A DNA stretch of 64,000 nt from Argopecten irradians (taxonomy: Eukaryota > Mollusca > Bivalvia > Pectinida > Pectinidae), in contig NC_091142.1 of assembly GCF_041381155.1 (NCBI RefSeq), positions 38,985,604 to 39,049,603 of the forward strand, in the 5' to 3' direction. Numbering within the stretch: position 1 is the stretch's first letter; each line of letters begins with the position of its first letter. Below, in pieces: positions 52,947 to 64,000 of the stretch. The notes under the pieces were generated by a model. The model saw only the letters and a list, made by a program, of their open reading frames with translations. It was not told where the DNA came from and did no database searches. Both the position numbers and the translations under genes were made by a program.

Positions 52947-55900
52947 GTTGACCCCTTCAATTCTGACCTTGGCCTGGTCTACCGAGGGTCAAGGTCTTTG
53001 AAAGGGTACAAGAGCCTGTCTCTGATCATGTGAATATAGTTATCTGCCCTTGTCTGTCAAATTTACCTGAAAATAAAAATCAGACGGTTTCATATACAAA
53101 AACTGTATCCTATTGTATTCTATTTCAAAATAGATGAATATAATCTCATGATCTCTTTCTGCTATAATTTTCTAAATGAAATCTGATATGGGTCGAAACA
53201 TCAGTAGTTTCTTTCAGTAAGAAGAACCTCACTGTGTTATATTATGGCCCTGGAATTTTTAATTACCAGTAACATTAATTTTTACAAATAAAGCCATAAA
53301 ATAGCACATTCTGACCATTTGTCTATAATTACACTTGCTAGGCTTGATCACTATACGCAAGTACTAGCCGATTTTGTTTACCATAACTGCATGGTAACAT
53401 TGAACTTACGTATGAAAATGTTCTATGCAACGTAAAGGGGCTACTTTTTTTAAAAGAAACACATGACTTTGTTTACATTTTGACGCATCATTACATGTAT
53501 ATATTGTTGTTTTCCATAGAATTTTGGAAAAATGTAAACAATACATATATGTTTTATATTTATATATGATACAAACACTTTTAAAATTAACAATTGTATG
53601 AAGAAACGGGAAAAAATAGCGCACCCCATAGAATATATTCTTAGAGGAATTGTTCCATACAAGCATGGTTAACATAAAAGCGAAATCCAATCCCTATATA
53701 AATTTGCATTACTTTTTATTGATAAAACTATTATTATGTTTTTGTTGTCCGATTCTTTAATTTCATGTTCATGATTGATTGTTAGACATGTGGGATAAAA
53801 TAAATTGCCTTGCTTGTATTAGCATGAAATAATACATTAATCAAATTCAAAATTGATTTGTTATCCTTTAAAAATTCTCAATTTCATAATTCATTTTTTT
53901 CTCCTTGTTGGCACAAATACTTTAGTATCAGCAATAATCTATATATAGAGTCAGATATCTTCCTTTACCCCACACAATCTGAAAATTTTTAAGTGAAATC
54001 TGATTAAGAACAGGTTAGTGCAGTGATGAATTCACAACTTCTCAATAATGCTAAAATATACGTAATTTACAGTAAACCAATTGCAAGAGCACTACTTCAT
54101 GTTGATAGAATAAAACTGATCTAGAATGCTGACAATGAGCCCTTCCACATGACTACCTGGGTAGTACAAACACAATATCCCTATACTGCACAGTGACAAT
54201 GGATACAATTTGCTCTTCTTTGATGACCACGTTTATGCTACATACAATATCAATTATACTTTAAACAATACCCACAGTGTACAGGAATGCTGGACCAAAA
54301 ATATCTTTCTACAGATATAAACTTTTTTTCATTTCTTTTATTTCTTGGTTTGTTTAGCTACTAAAGTTGTCTTACTACACAATAAAGACAGTTTTTACCT
54401 GTGTGGTGTTCTGCATCTATATACACCTACAGATAAATACATGTGCTTATGTATGTATTCAAGGAATGTTTAGTGGTCATAAACATTTGCCTATAAATTT
54501 TCAAATTCTTTTCTCCTGGCACAGATCCTTCAGTAAACAATTCTATAGGTAAAGAAACCCTTCATTTAATAGGTGTACAATATCATATGTTTTCAATTTT
54601 TTATCTTATAAAAAATATATATCCAAAAGGCAATACTTATAAATACCCTTGATAGTAGTTTAACCAAAGACCTAAATTGTCCTAAAGAAATTAAATAAGT
54701 CCATGGTCGTACATTTACAAGAATAATTATAATGTTTGTAAAAACAATATTAATAGACATCTTATATTACTTTACTGGAAGTCTTCTATTACTGATAATT
54801 TATTCACATAACTCTTCAGTAAAATAAGATAAATGTAATGTCTGAATTGAATGAAAATATTTGAGCATTTGAATTTTGATTCTGCATTTTTGTTCTAATC
54901 TGGTTTAGCCAAACATAATCTGTCTAACTCTAACTCTAGCTATAGCTACATCACTGTTCAGCTGCAGGTGTTGTATGCTGCATACTTGCATGGCATCCAC
55001 CATAAATTATTCATATGGTAAATACATACGAGTATTGCAAAAGTAACATGAATTAATCTCTTCACTGCTTTTCCAATTCATTCTAGATCTCTTTTCTTCA
55101 AAATATTTTATGACACTATATGATCATAAATGAAACTACAAATACTTTATATATATATACCTTGGTATTCTATCTGGACCTAACTTGTTCAATCATCTAA
55201 ACTAGTAAAGATATCCATCTATTGCAATCTCCAATAAAAGTGAACTGAGATTGAATTTAGAACCAATGGACATTGCCCGCTAACAATATGTACCATGCAT
55301 GTATATTTTATATCTAAGCACCAGTTAGTTACTTTCTTATTTGTCAATATTACTCTTGCCCTTAGCTTGCAGTTAATATACCTGCTTATCAAAATGGCTC
55401 CAGAATATCAAACAATAGGAACTCATGAAACCAAATCAAAATAGCAAAACAGAGACAACAGATTTCATCATTAAAATCCAACATGTTCCCCAATCTGCCA
55501 TGTTGTTTTTCACTCAGACCTATCATCCAATGTCTGATAGCACATGTAGAAATTAAACAGAAGAAACCTAAGCCAATAAAATTTTATAATTAGCATTAAC
55601 AAACTTCAACATGGACCAAGTTGAGTCTTCACTTCAGAAACCGCAATTGAGAAATCGAAAGATAGTACTAAATTTTCTTTGTTAAAACTCGAGAATTTAG
55701 ATAAACATATCAATTGGCCAGGTTGTTGTCTTATCATGATCGATCAGTCCAAAAATAGAACATGCACAACCTGAACTTTGGACTGAAGGAAACACATATC
55801 TGGAATTTGAAAATTAAAAGATCCCCTCTGTGCTTGTGAGAAATAGTCAAATAGCTGTATCATGATCATGAACTGTGTAAGAAGGATGGGGAGACAGACA

Positions 55901-57067
55901 ACAGTTTGGTTTAACATCCTATTATAGAGCAAATTGCAAAGTCATTTTTAAGGAAAGGCCAGGTTTGAGGAGGTGGAGGAGAGTTGGAAGTTATGTAAAG
56001 GGAGTTAACCCTAGCTGTGAATAGAACCTTATGTAAAGGGAGTTAATCCTAGCTGTGAAAAGTAACTTGTGTAGGAACTTATGAAAAGGGAGTTAACCCT
56101 AGCTGTGAATAGCAACTTATGGTAAAGGGAGTTAATCCTAGCTGTAAATAGCAACTTATGGTAAAGGGAGTTAACCCTAGCTGTGAATAGCAACTTATGG
56201 TAAAGGGAGTTAACCCTATAAAGCTAACTGTTAATAGTAAATTAAGTTATGTAAAGGAAATATTATTACTCCAGCCATAAAATATTATTTCCTGAAGAGA
56301 TCTTCAGTCATATCACTTGCCTTCAGAATTTATTAGGAAGAAAGAGAAAATAATAACAAAGTATCGGCGTACACAACACAAAAGTTAGAATAAGTTTAAG
56401 ATTATTAGATAATTAATAACATATATATAAATCCACCGTTTCCCTTAATTTACACAATCATAAGCATTGACGTTCAATATGTAACCAATGCAAGTCACAT
56501 GTTTATATTGTACATTGTGACAAATTACTACATGTACACGTTGGTTCATCTTGAACATCATGACATACATCATTGCATAACAAAATTTATTATATGTGAT
56601 TATCAATCATGTACACAATTTTGTATATCAGAATCTTGATTATATTAGTTCTCTTTTATTCACTAAAGCCTCAATATCCCTATCTGTCTTATTCTTTTTT
56701 ATATTTAGAAGAATATTATAAAAAAATCCTATTGTAAATAATGCAGAGACAGGACAGAATAGAACTCAAGATGAGCGATAATGATTCTGAAACTTTTGAT
56801 TGAAATCAAATAAGTTATTTTATAACTATTGAACATCGCTAAGTGGGTCCCATTTAGTCAAACAAACCAATGTTAGCCAATGTTGTAACGTCGTTGTTGA
56901 GAACGTCTCATAACTACCGTAACTATGTAACGTCTGTCCGAACTCTTCTGAGAAGGTGTCATGGACTTTCCGACTTCCATTCGGCAATAATTGTAGCTTC
57001 TATGGTGACCAGTTTAAAACGAGGGCATGTTTACAAGTATCGATTTTCAACAAATGCTGTACCAAAG
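52947..57067. other. TAOK 5' side: probable 5' UTR, first intron
   Basis: No coding exon recognised. The likely acceptor of the exon holding the TAOK start is near 53068. A ~50-bp array is listed separately. The promoter and first non-coding exon are not located. Confidence 0.45.
55985..56245. repeat. ~50-bp tandem repeat
   Basis: Six copies of 'gtaaagggagttaacccta' with 'gctgtgaatagcaactta', spacing 41-57 bp. Confidence 0.85.
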
Positions 57068-57310
57068 TTATGAAGAAATCATTTTAAATATTCTTTGATA
57101 TACTTCATTTGAACTACATCTACAAATACTAACAATATCAAGGTCAAATATAACTTTACTTTTTGTTGATATTTGCGTAGAGTGTGGCTTTAATCTCATT
57201 CTAATGGATTTGGCATATTTTTCAGGGTTGTTTATTAGACTGAAAACAAGTATGACTTGAGGCGAATTAATTTTCACTTCTATTTCAATTGTCTCCATCG
57301 TGGCATCCAT
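57068..57310 (-). CDS. Unassigned 80-codon open frame
   Basis: Frame from ATG 57310 to a stop at 57068-57070. It opens MDATMETIEIEVKINSPQVI, with amphipathic strand- and helix-like stretches, and a second ATG four codons in. The protein composition is less biased than in the random frames nearby. No donor site, homologue or neighbour context settles it; it may be a chance frame or a first exon. Confidence 0.2.
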   Translation of the reverse strand: MDATMETIEIEVKINSPQVILVFSLINNPEKYAKSIRMRLKPHSTQISTKSKVIFDLDIVSICRCSSNEVYQRIFKMISS

Positions 57311-60100
57311 TTGAATTTTATGGCTAAGACCCAGTATATTCCGCCACCAACCTCCACTAGCTGATCGAAGGGTCTATTGCATTTAACTTTATACTATTTT
57401 TTTTTTATTTCTATGGCTTCTTTTATTTTTTGTTGTTAATTCTAAATCATGTGAACCATGTTTGTTTTACATGTCTTGAAAAGGGGTATACGTAGACTGT
57501 TTTGAAAATTTGACAATTCATTTTGTCTACATAGTTGCAATCACATGTACATACTTTTTGTTTTAAGTAAATTGTATCCTACAAACATAAGTTTGTAAAG
57601 ATCCTGTATATGCGTTACCCGGAACATACTGTTGAAGCTGATATTACTTCTTTGATCTGTATAGTATATTATGTGTACGCATATACGCGCATCACCTACC
57701 AAAATATTGTTAATACCACAAACATTTATTCATGCCCACAGACAGCTTAGAAATAAAGTTTAACCTGATCAGAATATAATAAATTGCAGGAATGCACCAG
57801 ACTCCTTTTAAATACAACAACATAATTAACTACAAGTTTAAATTATCAACAATGTTTCTTACAGTACCCTGCAGGAACAAATCAATATGCATTTCGCATT
57901 TATACACATAACGAAATAAAATTCTATGGAAAAACTTATTACACAATGTGGGACCTACTCGGTATTGCTCTCCGAGTTTTATATATGAAATATACACTAT
58001 CACATTTCCTCGGACATAGTGAAATTTTCCAGTCCAACAGACATGTCCGGCAAAATTTGACTCGGAGTGCCTGTTTTAAATCCGGTCCGGACCGACTGTC
58101 CGCCAACCATTGAGTACCAAAAGTCGGTAGAAATGGCGTCTCTGAAGTATTACGCAGGTGCCAGACCAGGCAAAAATGTAAACTGCATAAGATAATCATG
58201 AAAACAGCTGCCTGGATACTTAAAGTAATTATGTTTACTTAAAAAATTCACATTTATGTTCGGTCTGACGAAATCTTGTTTGGTCCGACTTACTCACAGT
58301 CCTTGCCAGTCCAAATGTGTACTTTCGCAATGTCGGTTTCCTTTCAGGTTCTTTTTCCCTATACTGTACTAAAGCTTGTGTCTTTTCAGGATGGAACTTT
58401 TTAAAAAATATTTCGCACAGGTGCAGATGAAGTACGTAGACAGAGAAACAAACCTCACAAAATATTGGACAATAGAGTAATAGTGTTGTTGAGACTTGAC
58501 CTAGATTGGACTGTTTGCATGCTTACCTACATTCCTGAATATGTCAATGTAATCAAGGTAAGTCGGTAGGGATTGTAAGTGAATGTGTATGCATATACTC
58601 CATTAGATTAATTACATCCCACAGACAATGATTAAGATGACCGGTAGATGTAGTGCTGTCTCAGGACTGTAGTAATTGTCATGGGTGGGGTATGATAGTG
58701 TCAAACCGGATATCAACCTGAGAACAATAATAGGTTGTAGAAGTACCCATATAATGTTGGTCGACTGAAATATTAAACACATGTACGTATGGATAAATGT
58801 TTATCTGACCCAGCCGTATCGTTCTGTTGCTTCGACTATGCAGATCGAAGACGGACATTTCAGACATTCAACTTCCGAAACGGAAAAATACCCCTAGGCT
58901 GTCGGCAATGCGACAAATAAAATGATCCGAGTGACTCAGACTTATAACACATACAGGTCACTGCTGCGTATATGCATTAAACACAAATATGCACGTCCAG
59001 AAGTGCAATAGAGTACATTTCTCAAACCGTATTCCCATCCATGTACCTCCCCTCCCATTGCAAGAAATTGATGCTGATCTCAATGACCGAGACGGGGGTT
59101 ACCATCGCTTCCGTGTTGTATTCTCGAATAAATGGGAAGCATGTACGTTTCATACCTTGGCTAATCAATAGCATACTATCCCAATATAATCTTAATTAGA
59201 ATATCAGATAATCGACAGTCGTAAAACATCACTTTTCATAGTGTTTACAAGCGTACCTCTTTCAGTATTCTTTTTCCTCTTCCAATATGGCTACGCCTAC
59301 GCATGCGCTGTCAGAACCGGAGCTTCACAAGGGACGTAAACTTCAGACAACTTTTGAGGCGACACCACGTGCGCTTTAATTACCACTTAGAACTGATGTC
59401 TATATTCTTTATCATGATTGTACGCGTTTATTGCACATATGAAAGTCTTATTATGTTTTCAAAAAACTTTAGTGGAAGTCCTTCATTACGTCACCGGAAA
59501 ATTAATATTCGGCAGTGAAATATTCCCACTTACCCATTGGTCGAAATATCGAGGTCAAAAATGGGCCCATCTTCCTTACATTGGCTGAATTCTTGAAATG
59601 CGTGTACAATGTTCTACAATGTTATTGTTGTCATTTTTGTTGACGTTTGATTACTGTGTGGCTTAGAAACATTGTTGGTGATAGATAAGAAAGAAATTTA
59701 ATATCATCAAATATTATTGAAAACCACAATGCAAATTTGAAATTAAAATAATCTTATCATTTTTTTAATTTATATAATAATTTCTGCATTATTTTCCGCA
59801 AGAATGCATATAGTGGGCATACATTGAATTTATTTAATAGAGACATAAATAGCCATATGGTAGATTTCTATTTGTGGTATTTAAGTCCTCCTATTAGAAT
59901 CGAACGACGGACCTCATATTGTTCTGTCAATTATAAAAAATACATTTGTTGTTGTTTTATTTTTTACCAAGAATCTACACATTTTCTGTAGAGTGTAATT
60001 ATAAGTGCACATATAATTTTTTCTCCGACCTCCCGCCCAAACTCCCCACCCACAAAGCCGAAAACCTCAAAATATTTTTTTCTTCACACACCATCCCCTA
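57311..60100. other. Gene-free stretch, possible promoter zone
   Basis: No gene recognised. 'acgcatgcgc' at 59299-59308 resembles an NRF1 site near a GC-richer patch (59290-59370) and could mark a promoter, possibly that of TAOK; this is a guess. Confidence 0.25.
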
Positions 60101-60159
60101 TTAAATGAGAAAAAAATCAAAGCACGACAAAAAATCAACACAGCTAGGACAAGTACATG

Positions 60160-60570
60160 TCAACCAAAATTAGACCTCATTTGGAATACTGTTCTATCGT
60201 TTGGTCTCCCTGGACAAAAAAGATATAAAAACCATAGAAAACGTCCAACGAAGAGGTACAAAAAGACTAGTTAACCTTAAGGATCTCTCCTATCCTGACC
60301 GATTAAAGACCTTGGGTATCCCAACACTCGAGTATAGAAGACTGAGGGCTGATGTGGTGGAGACCTTTAAAATAATCAACAACATTGGTACCAGTGCACA
60401 TGCGTACTCCAATGAGACACACAGGTACAAGAGATCAAAACACTATACAAGAAACTCTTTCGTCTCAATTCAGCAAGAACTGTTTTCAGTAACAGGATAA
60501 TGGAGTCCTGGAATTGATGTGGTCAATGCTGAGAACCTGAACATTTTCAAAAATAGATAAAACAAGCACG
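60160..60570 (+). pseudogene. LINE reverse-transcriptase C-terminal fragment
   Basis: Encodes RPHLEYCSIVWSPW, then, after a one-base shift near 60212, TIENVQRRGTKRLVNLKDLS, YPDRLKTLGIPTLEYRRLRA and onwards. Same family region as the LINE at 19524 but a different copy and clearly diverged. Stops appear after 60498. Confidence 0.8.
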
Positions 60571-60842
60571 AGAAAAAGCACGCCACGAAATTTTTACCAT
60601 CAACCTAGGAACAATAGTATTATTATACACAAACCTAGGACGTACTATTAAGGATTTTAAGCAATCACTTTAAATATATATCTATACAAGCCTTTTTTGG
60701 CTTTCCGATGTTGGACTGATGAGAAACTGATGAGAAATATTAAAAGAATATATGACACCTCAGACATAGCCAAGTTTATTTGCATTTCAGTTGCAATAGT
60801 CGCCATTCTGATTTAGTTTTTTTATGAAATAAATTCGAAGAG

Positions 60843-60884
60843 ATTCGAACTCGAAACCCATAGGTGGAGGGCTAGTGTCGGAAA
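60843..60884 (-). mobile_element. SINE head fragment
   Basis: On the minus strand 'ctagccctccacctatggg' and 'gagttcgaatc' match the head of the SINE at 6664. Confidence 0.4.
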
Positions 60885-61864
60885 ACCCACAGTATTGTCA
60901 ACTTGAAACACTCGTATCATAAAATCTACTATGAAATTATCACTGGCTTTTCAAGCGCAATTCATATTTTTTTTACAGATTCTGATAACTGGACAGACAG
61001 TTTTCAACCTGAAAACAAATTCTAAAATAGGATTTGGGAACATAGTCTTGCATTTTCTTGAATAAAGTGGCTCCTACAATGTAGTGGTCATCCGAAACCG
61101 TGACGGATTTAGAACAGGATTAAATCCCACCTTTAGGAAAAGAAAGAGAGAATGAAAGATATAAAAATGGAAGGAGGAAAAGATAGATGTTTCGGTAGAT
61201 ATACAGTGTAATGATATCTTTGTGATAATAGGAACATTTGCGATATACATGTATGTCCTTGATTGCAACAAATTAGTAACTACCAGGCCATTTTAATTCT
61301 TTATACTTGCTTCTAAAGTGATGTCAGTGATTGAGCAACTTTAATATGAGTATATGGCGTCGTTTACCTGAGATATAAATCATATATTAAACGTATATTG
61401 TGAGTTTGATAAGCCCTTTTCTCTTATACCTACACGTGTAATACTGGCTGGTCTAGGGCAATATACACAGTCACCTGAAGCTGTAATGCATGACTACCCA
61501 TGTAATAAAGCCTTGTGACGCCATAGCGTCAACAAAATTACTTTTTTCTTGGTATAAATTTAACACTTTTTTTTTCAGAAACTATGCTGGGTTTACTTTT
61601 AAAAGATACAAACAACTGGATTTGCGTTGAAAATATCACGCAATTTTCAAGAATTGATTACAGTTAAGATATTTTTAAAATTTATTTCAAAATGCTCGAA
61701 AATCATAGTAGTAAAATTGCAATTAAAAGTCGTGGTATGAGAGAAAAATACTCTTTCAAACGCGGATATGAAGGATAGGGATATTTTACCCTCGGGACAT
61801 TTTGTGACCCTCCGGTAGAATATTCCTATCCTTCGTATCCACATGAAATCATATGAAAGAGTCT

Positions 61865-62010
61865 TTTAATCTGTAATACTGGTGCGAATTTGAACCCCAT
61901 GTGGGCAAGTGCTTTGAATATACTGACCGCTAAACGGTTTTTTTCCGAGCATTCCGACCTTTCTCCACCCCCTCCTGACCTAAACCACATCTCATGGACT
62001 AGCGGAGACA
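61865..62010 (+). mobile_element. Decayed SINE body
   Basis: 'gaaccccatgtgggcaagtg', 'ccgctaaacgg' and 'gacctttctccacc' follow the order of the SINE at 6664, with many changes. Confidence 0.4.
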
Positions 62011-62404
62011 ACTCTTACATCCGTGTCCGAAATATTTACAATTTGTAAACAGTTACCTCCCTTAGTCCATATATGATAACCAAACTATGACGGATCCTAC
62101 ATTGGTTAATGTCACATCATCATGCGCTATGATTATAAATCAGATTTAATGAAACAATCTCAATTTTATTACTTAACGAATGAATCAAAACTCCATTTAC
62201 ACCTTGCCCTTTAAACAGTCTGCCAGTTTAACAGAGTAAACGATACTTTCATTCAAACATATTATGTAGATATATATATACATAAAAAGAAAACACAACT
62301 ATAAAACAGTTTTTTCCTTATATATATATATACATAAACACACACCAATACATACAGCTATGAAAACAAGCTGAAATCTTCTATTAATTCCTTTTCAAAT
62401 CAGT

Positions 62405-62660
62405 ATTAATACAGTAAAATGAGACCGATAGACTGCCATAGAAGATATCAATATAGTCCAATAGGAGAGATACATTGTCAGAGAAGTTCTGTCTATATCA
62501 ATATAGTCCTATAGGAACGAAAAACGGTCAGGGAAGTTTTGTCTTTATCAATATAGTCCAATAAGCGAGATAAACTGTCAGAGAAGTTTTGTCTATATCA
62601 GTATAGTCTAATAGGAGGATAAACTGTCAGGGAAATTTTGTCTTTATCAATATAGTCTAA
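62405..62660. repeat. ~58-bp tandem repeat
   Basis: Four to five copies of 'tatcaatatagtccaatag' with 'gtcagagaagttttgtct'. Confidence 0.85.
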
Positions 62661-63352
62661 TATTTACATTTCCGTTTTCACTTTTCTATATAACCTTACT
62701 AACCGGGCCATCGTTTACACTTGCGTAAACGCAGAGGGGCTGCTGCGCAAGAACACAAACCAAAACACTGACTTCCGCCCTTATGTGAATGCGCATCCGG
62801 TTAGACCAAAATATATGCCATGACAATGGTTCCATATCAGTATCAGTTTGAATGCAATGGAAAGCCTTGTGTTGATATTAAAAAATACAAAAAATGAAAA
62901 CATATGGAATAAATGAATTTAAAACGATAAAGTTATTATGGAACTATATTTTATTTACTCCCGGAACTTGACACATTTTCCCGCCAAATTGGAGGCAGCT
63001 GTTTCGTGATTCCATCACCAGGGGCGTAGCTTGCTCTATAAAAAAAAGCCAGGGCTTGCACATAAAAAAATCCTAGTATGAGTTATTCATTGTCTTGTTA
63101 AGTTAAAACATCTATGTCGATCCGTCAAAGTCTTGAATGTAAATTAAAATTAAAGTTAAAATAACCTAAACGTAGATGATTTATCTAAAATTGATAATAC
63201 TGAAACATACGTTATGCGTTAATATGAATATTCTAAGACACAAAGTGGTTTTTCAAGCTTAAAACGAAAGACACGCAAAGTCAAAGGACGACAGATGAAA
63301 TATCGAAAAGTGACACCTCGCAAATTATAGTGACACAGTAGATTCTACTTAG

Positions 63353-63472
63353 ATAGTCCGCTAAAACCTGCTTATATTATTAGGCTTTTTATTTATTTTT
63401 TGCCAAATATAAAGTCTATATATTAGGCAAAAAACAACAATAACTTATAATATAGGCATGCTTAGCGGACTA
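63353..63472. mobile_element. Short foldback element (~120 bp)
   Basis: 'tagtccgctaa' at 63354 and 'ttagcggacta' at 63461, with matching inner parts (tatattattaggc..., ...ttataatataggc), around a centre near 63412. Imperfect hairpin, no coding. Confidence 0.6.
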
Positions 63473-63744
63473 GATTCTATTTAGTCAAGGCCACCTTATC
63501 TAGATATTATGGGATTATTGTTCCAAAATCCCAACCCAGAGTAAATGCACAATCTACTGACACATACTCTTGTTGGAGCGATATAGAGAAATAAAACTTC
63601 CCGTCAAGATAGACTTTAAAAAGACAAAATACTATTTTTCTATCAGTGCGGCTTTTATGGTGGCTGGGAGCGGACATGAAATAAATAAAATTATTGCGGT
63701 GGCATGATTACTGTCATATCATCCATGTATGATAATGAGTTCAA

Positions 63745-64000
63745 TAGTTATTTCGTTTGAACGCAATAATTATTTCGTTCGCACGCAATAATTATTTTGT
63801 TCGAACGCAATAATATTTCGTTCCCACGCAATAATATTTCGTTCCCACGCAATAATATTTCGTTCGAACGCGATAGTATTTCGTTCCCACGCAATAATAT
63901 TTCGTTCGAACGCAATAGTATTTCGTTCCCACGCAATAATATTTCGTTCGAACGCAATAGTATTTCGTTCACACGCAATAATATTTCGTTCGAACGCAAT
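63745..64000. repeat. 21-bp tandem array running off the window
   Basis: Units of 'atttcgttc(gaa/cca)cgcaata', alternating between a palindromic form (cgttcgaacg) and a non-palindromic one (cgttcccacg). Minus-strand reading gives an open frame with a NEILLR period. Continues beyond the right edge. Confidence 0.9.

Noticed and set aside
63745..64000. CRISPR-like array of short repeats
   Set aside because: The genome is eukaryotic, the units abut with no unique spacers, and it is a plain 21-bp tandem repeat.

Overview
The window is animal nuclear DNA, AT-rich and intron-rich, with GT-AG introns, many tandem arrays, small inverted-repeat elements and LINE fragments. Gene content and the repeat families point to a lophotrochozoan, most likely a bivalve mollusc. 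One family carries an 'acaagaggccc...gggcct' head and a 'gggccaggtgagctaaa' tail. The species call is inference; no organism-specific marker was tested.

Layout: (1) 1-5590 holds no gene I can support, only two copies of a ~350-bp TTAA-flanked inverted-repeat element. (2) 5591-9972, + strand: three phase-compatible exons encode the PH domain and following coiled coil of an oxysterol-binding protein (OSBP). The sterol-binding domain was not found in the window. (3) 9973-16650: arrays, plus a weak candidate two-exon gene on the minus strand (14875 down to 12306). (4) 16651-26925, + strand: a complete two-exon Shaw/Kv3-class voltage-gated K+ channel of 681 residues. Its 8.2-kb intron is packed with mobile DNA: a frameshifted LINE reverse transcriptase, a 535-bp palindrome rich in TGACGTCA, and a repeat nested in a tandem array. 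(5) 26926-32761: the gap between convergent genes, dominated by a 75-bp array. (6) 32762-52946, minus strand: a TAO kinase (Ste20/GCK family) with 17 distinct coding exons, two of them present twice. (7) 52947-64000: the TAOK 5' side, with LINE and SINE fragments and several arrays, and no firm gene.

The most unusual region is the TAOK gene. A 1,441-bp near-identical direct duplication repeats two phase-0 exons, so it would add 146 residues to the C-terminal coiled coil without breaking the frame. Separately, three other TAOK exons (5, 7 and 9) each have a tandem array in the adjoining intron whose unit copies the exon's own 3' end plus its 5' splice site. Exon 7 also has an array of its 3' splice site. 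Such splice-junction arrays recurring within one gene are the best candidate here for something not well described. In the K+ channel, the S4 charge pattern (first arginine position and K5 hydrophobic, an extra arginine one turn outward) and the S6 hinge (Ser-Val-Pro instead of Pro-X-Pro) are unusual for a Kv channel.

The three genes have no evident joint pathway: OSBP acts in lipid transfer at ER-Golgi contacts, the Shaw-type channel in membrane repolarisation, and TAOK in stress-MAPK and cytoskeletal signalling. All calls rest on reading the sequence alone.
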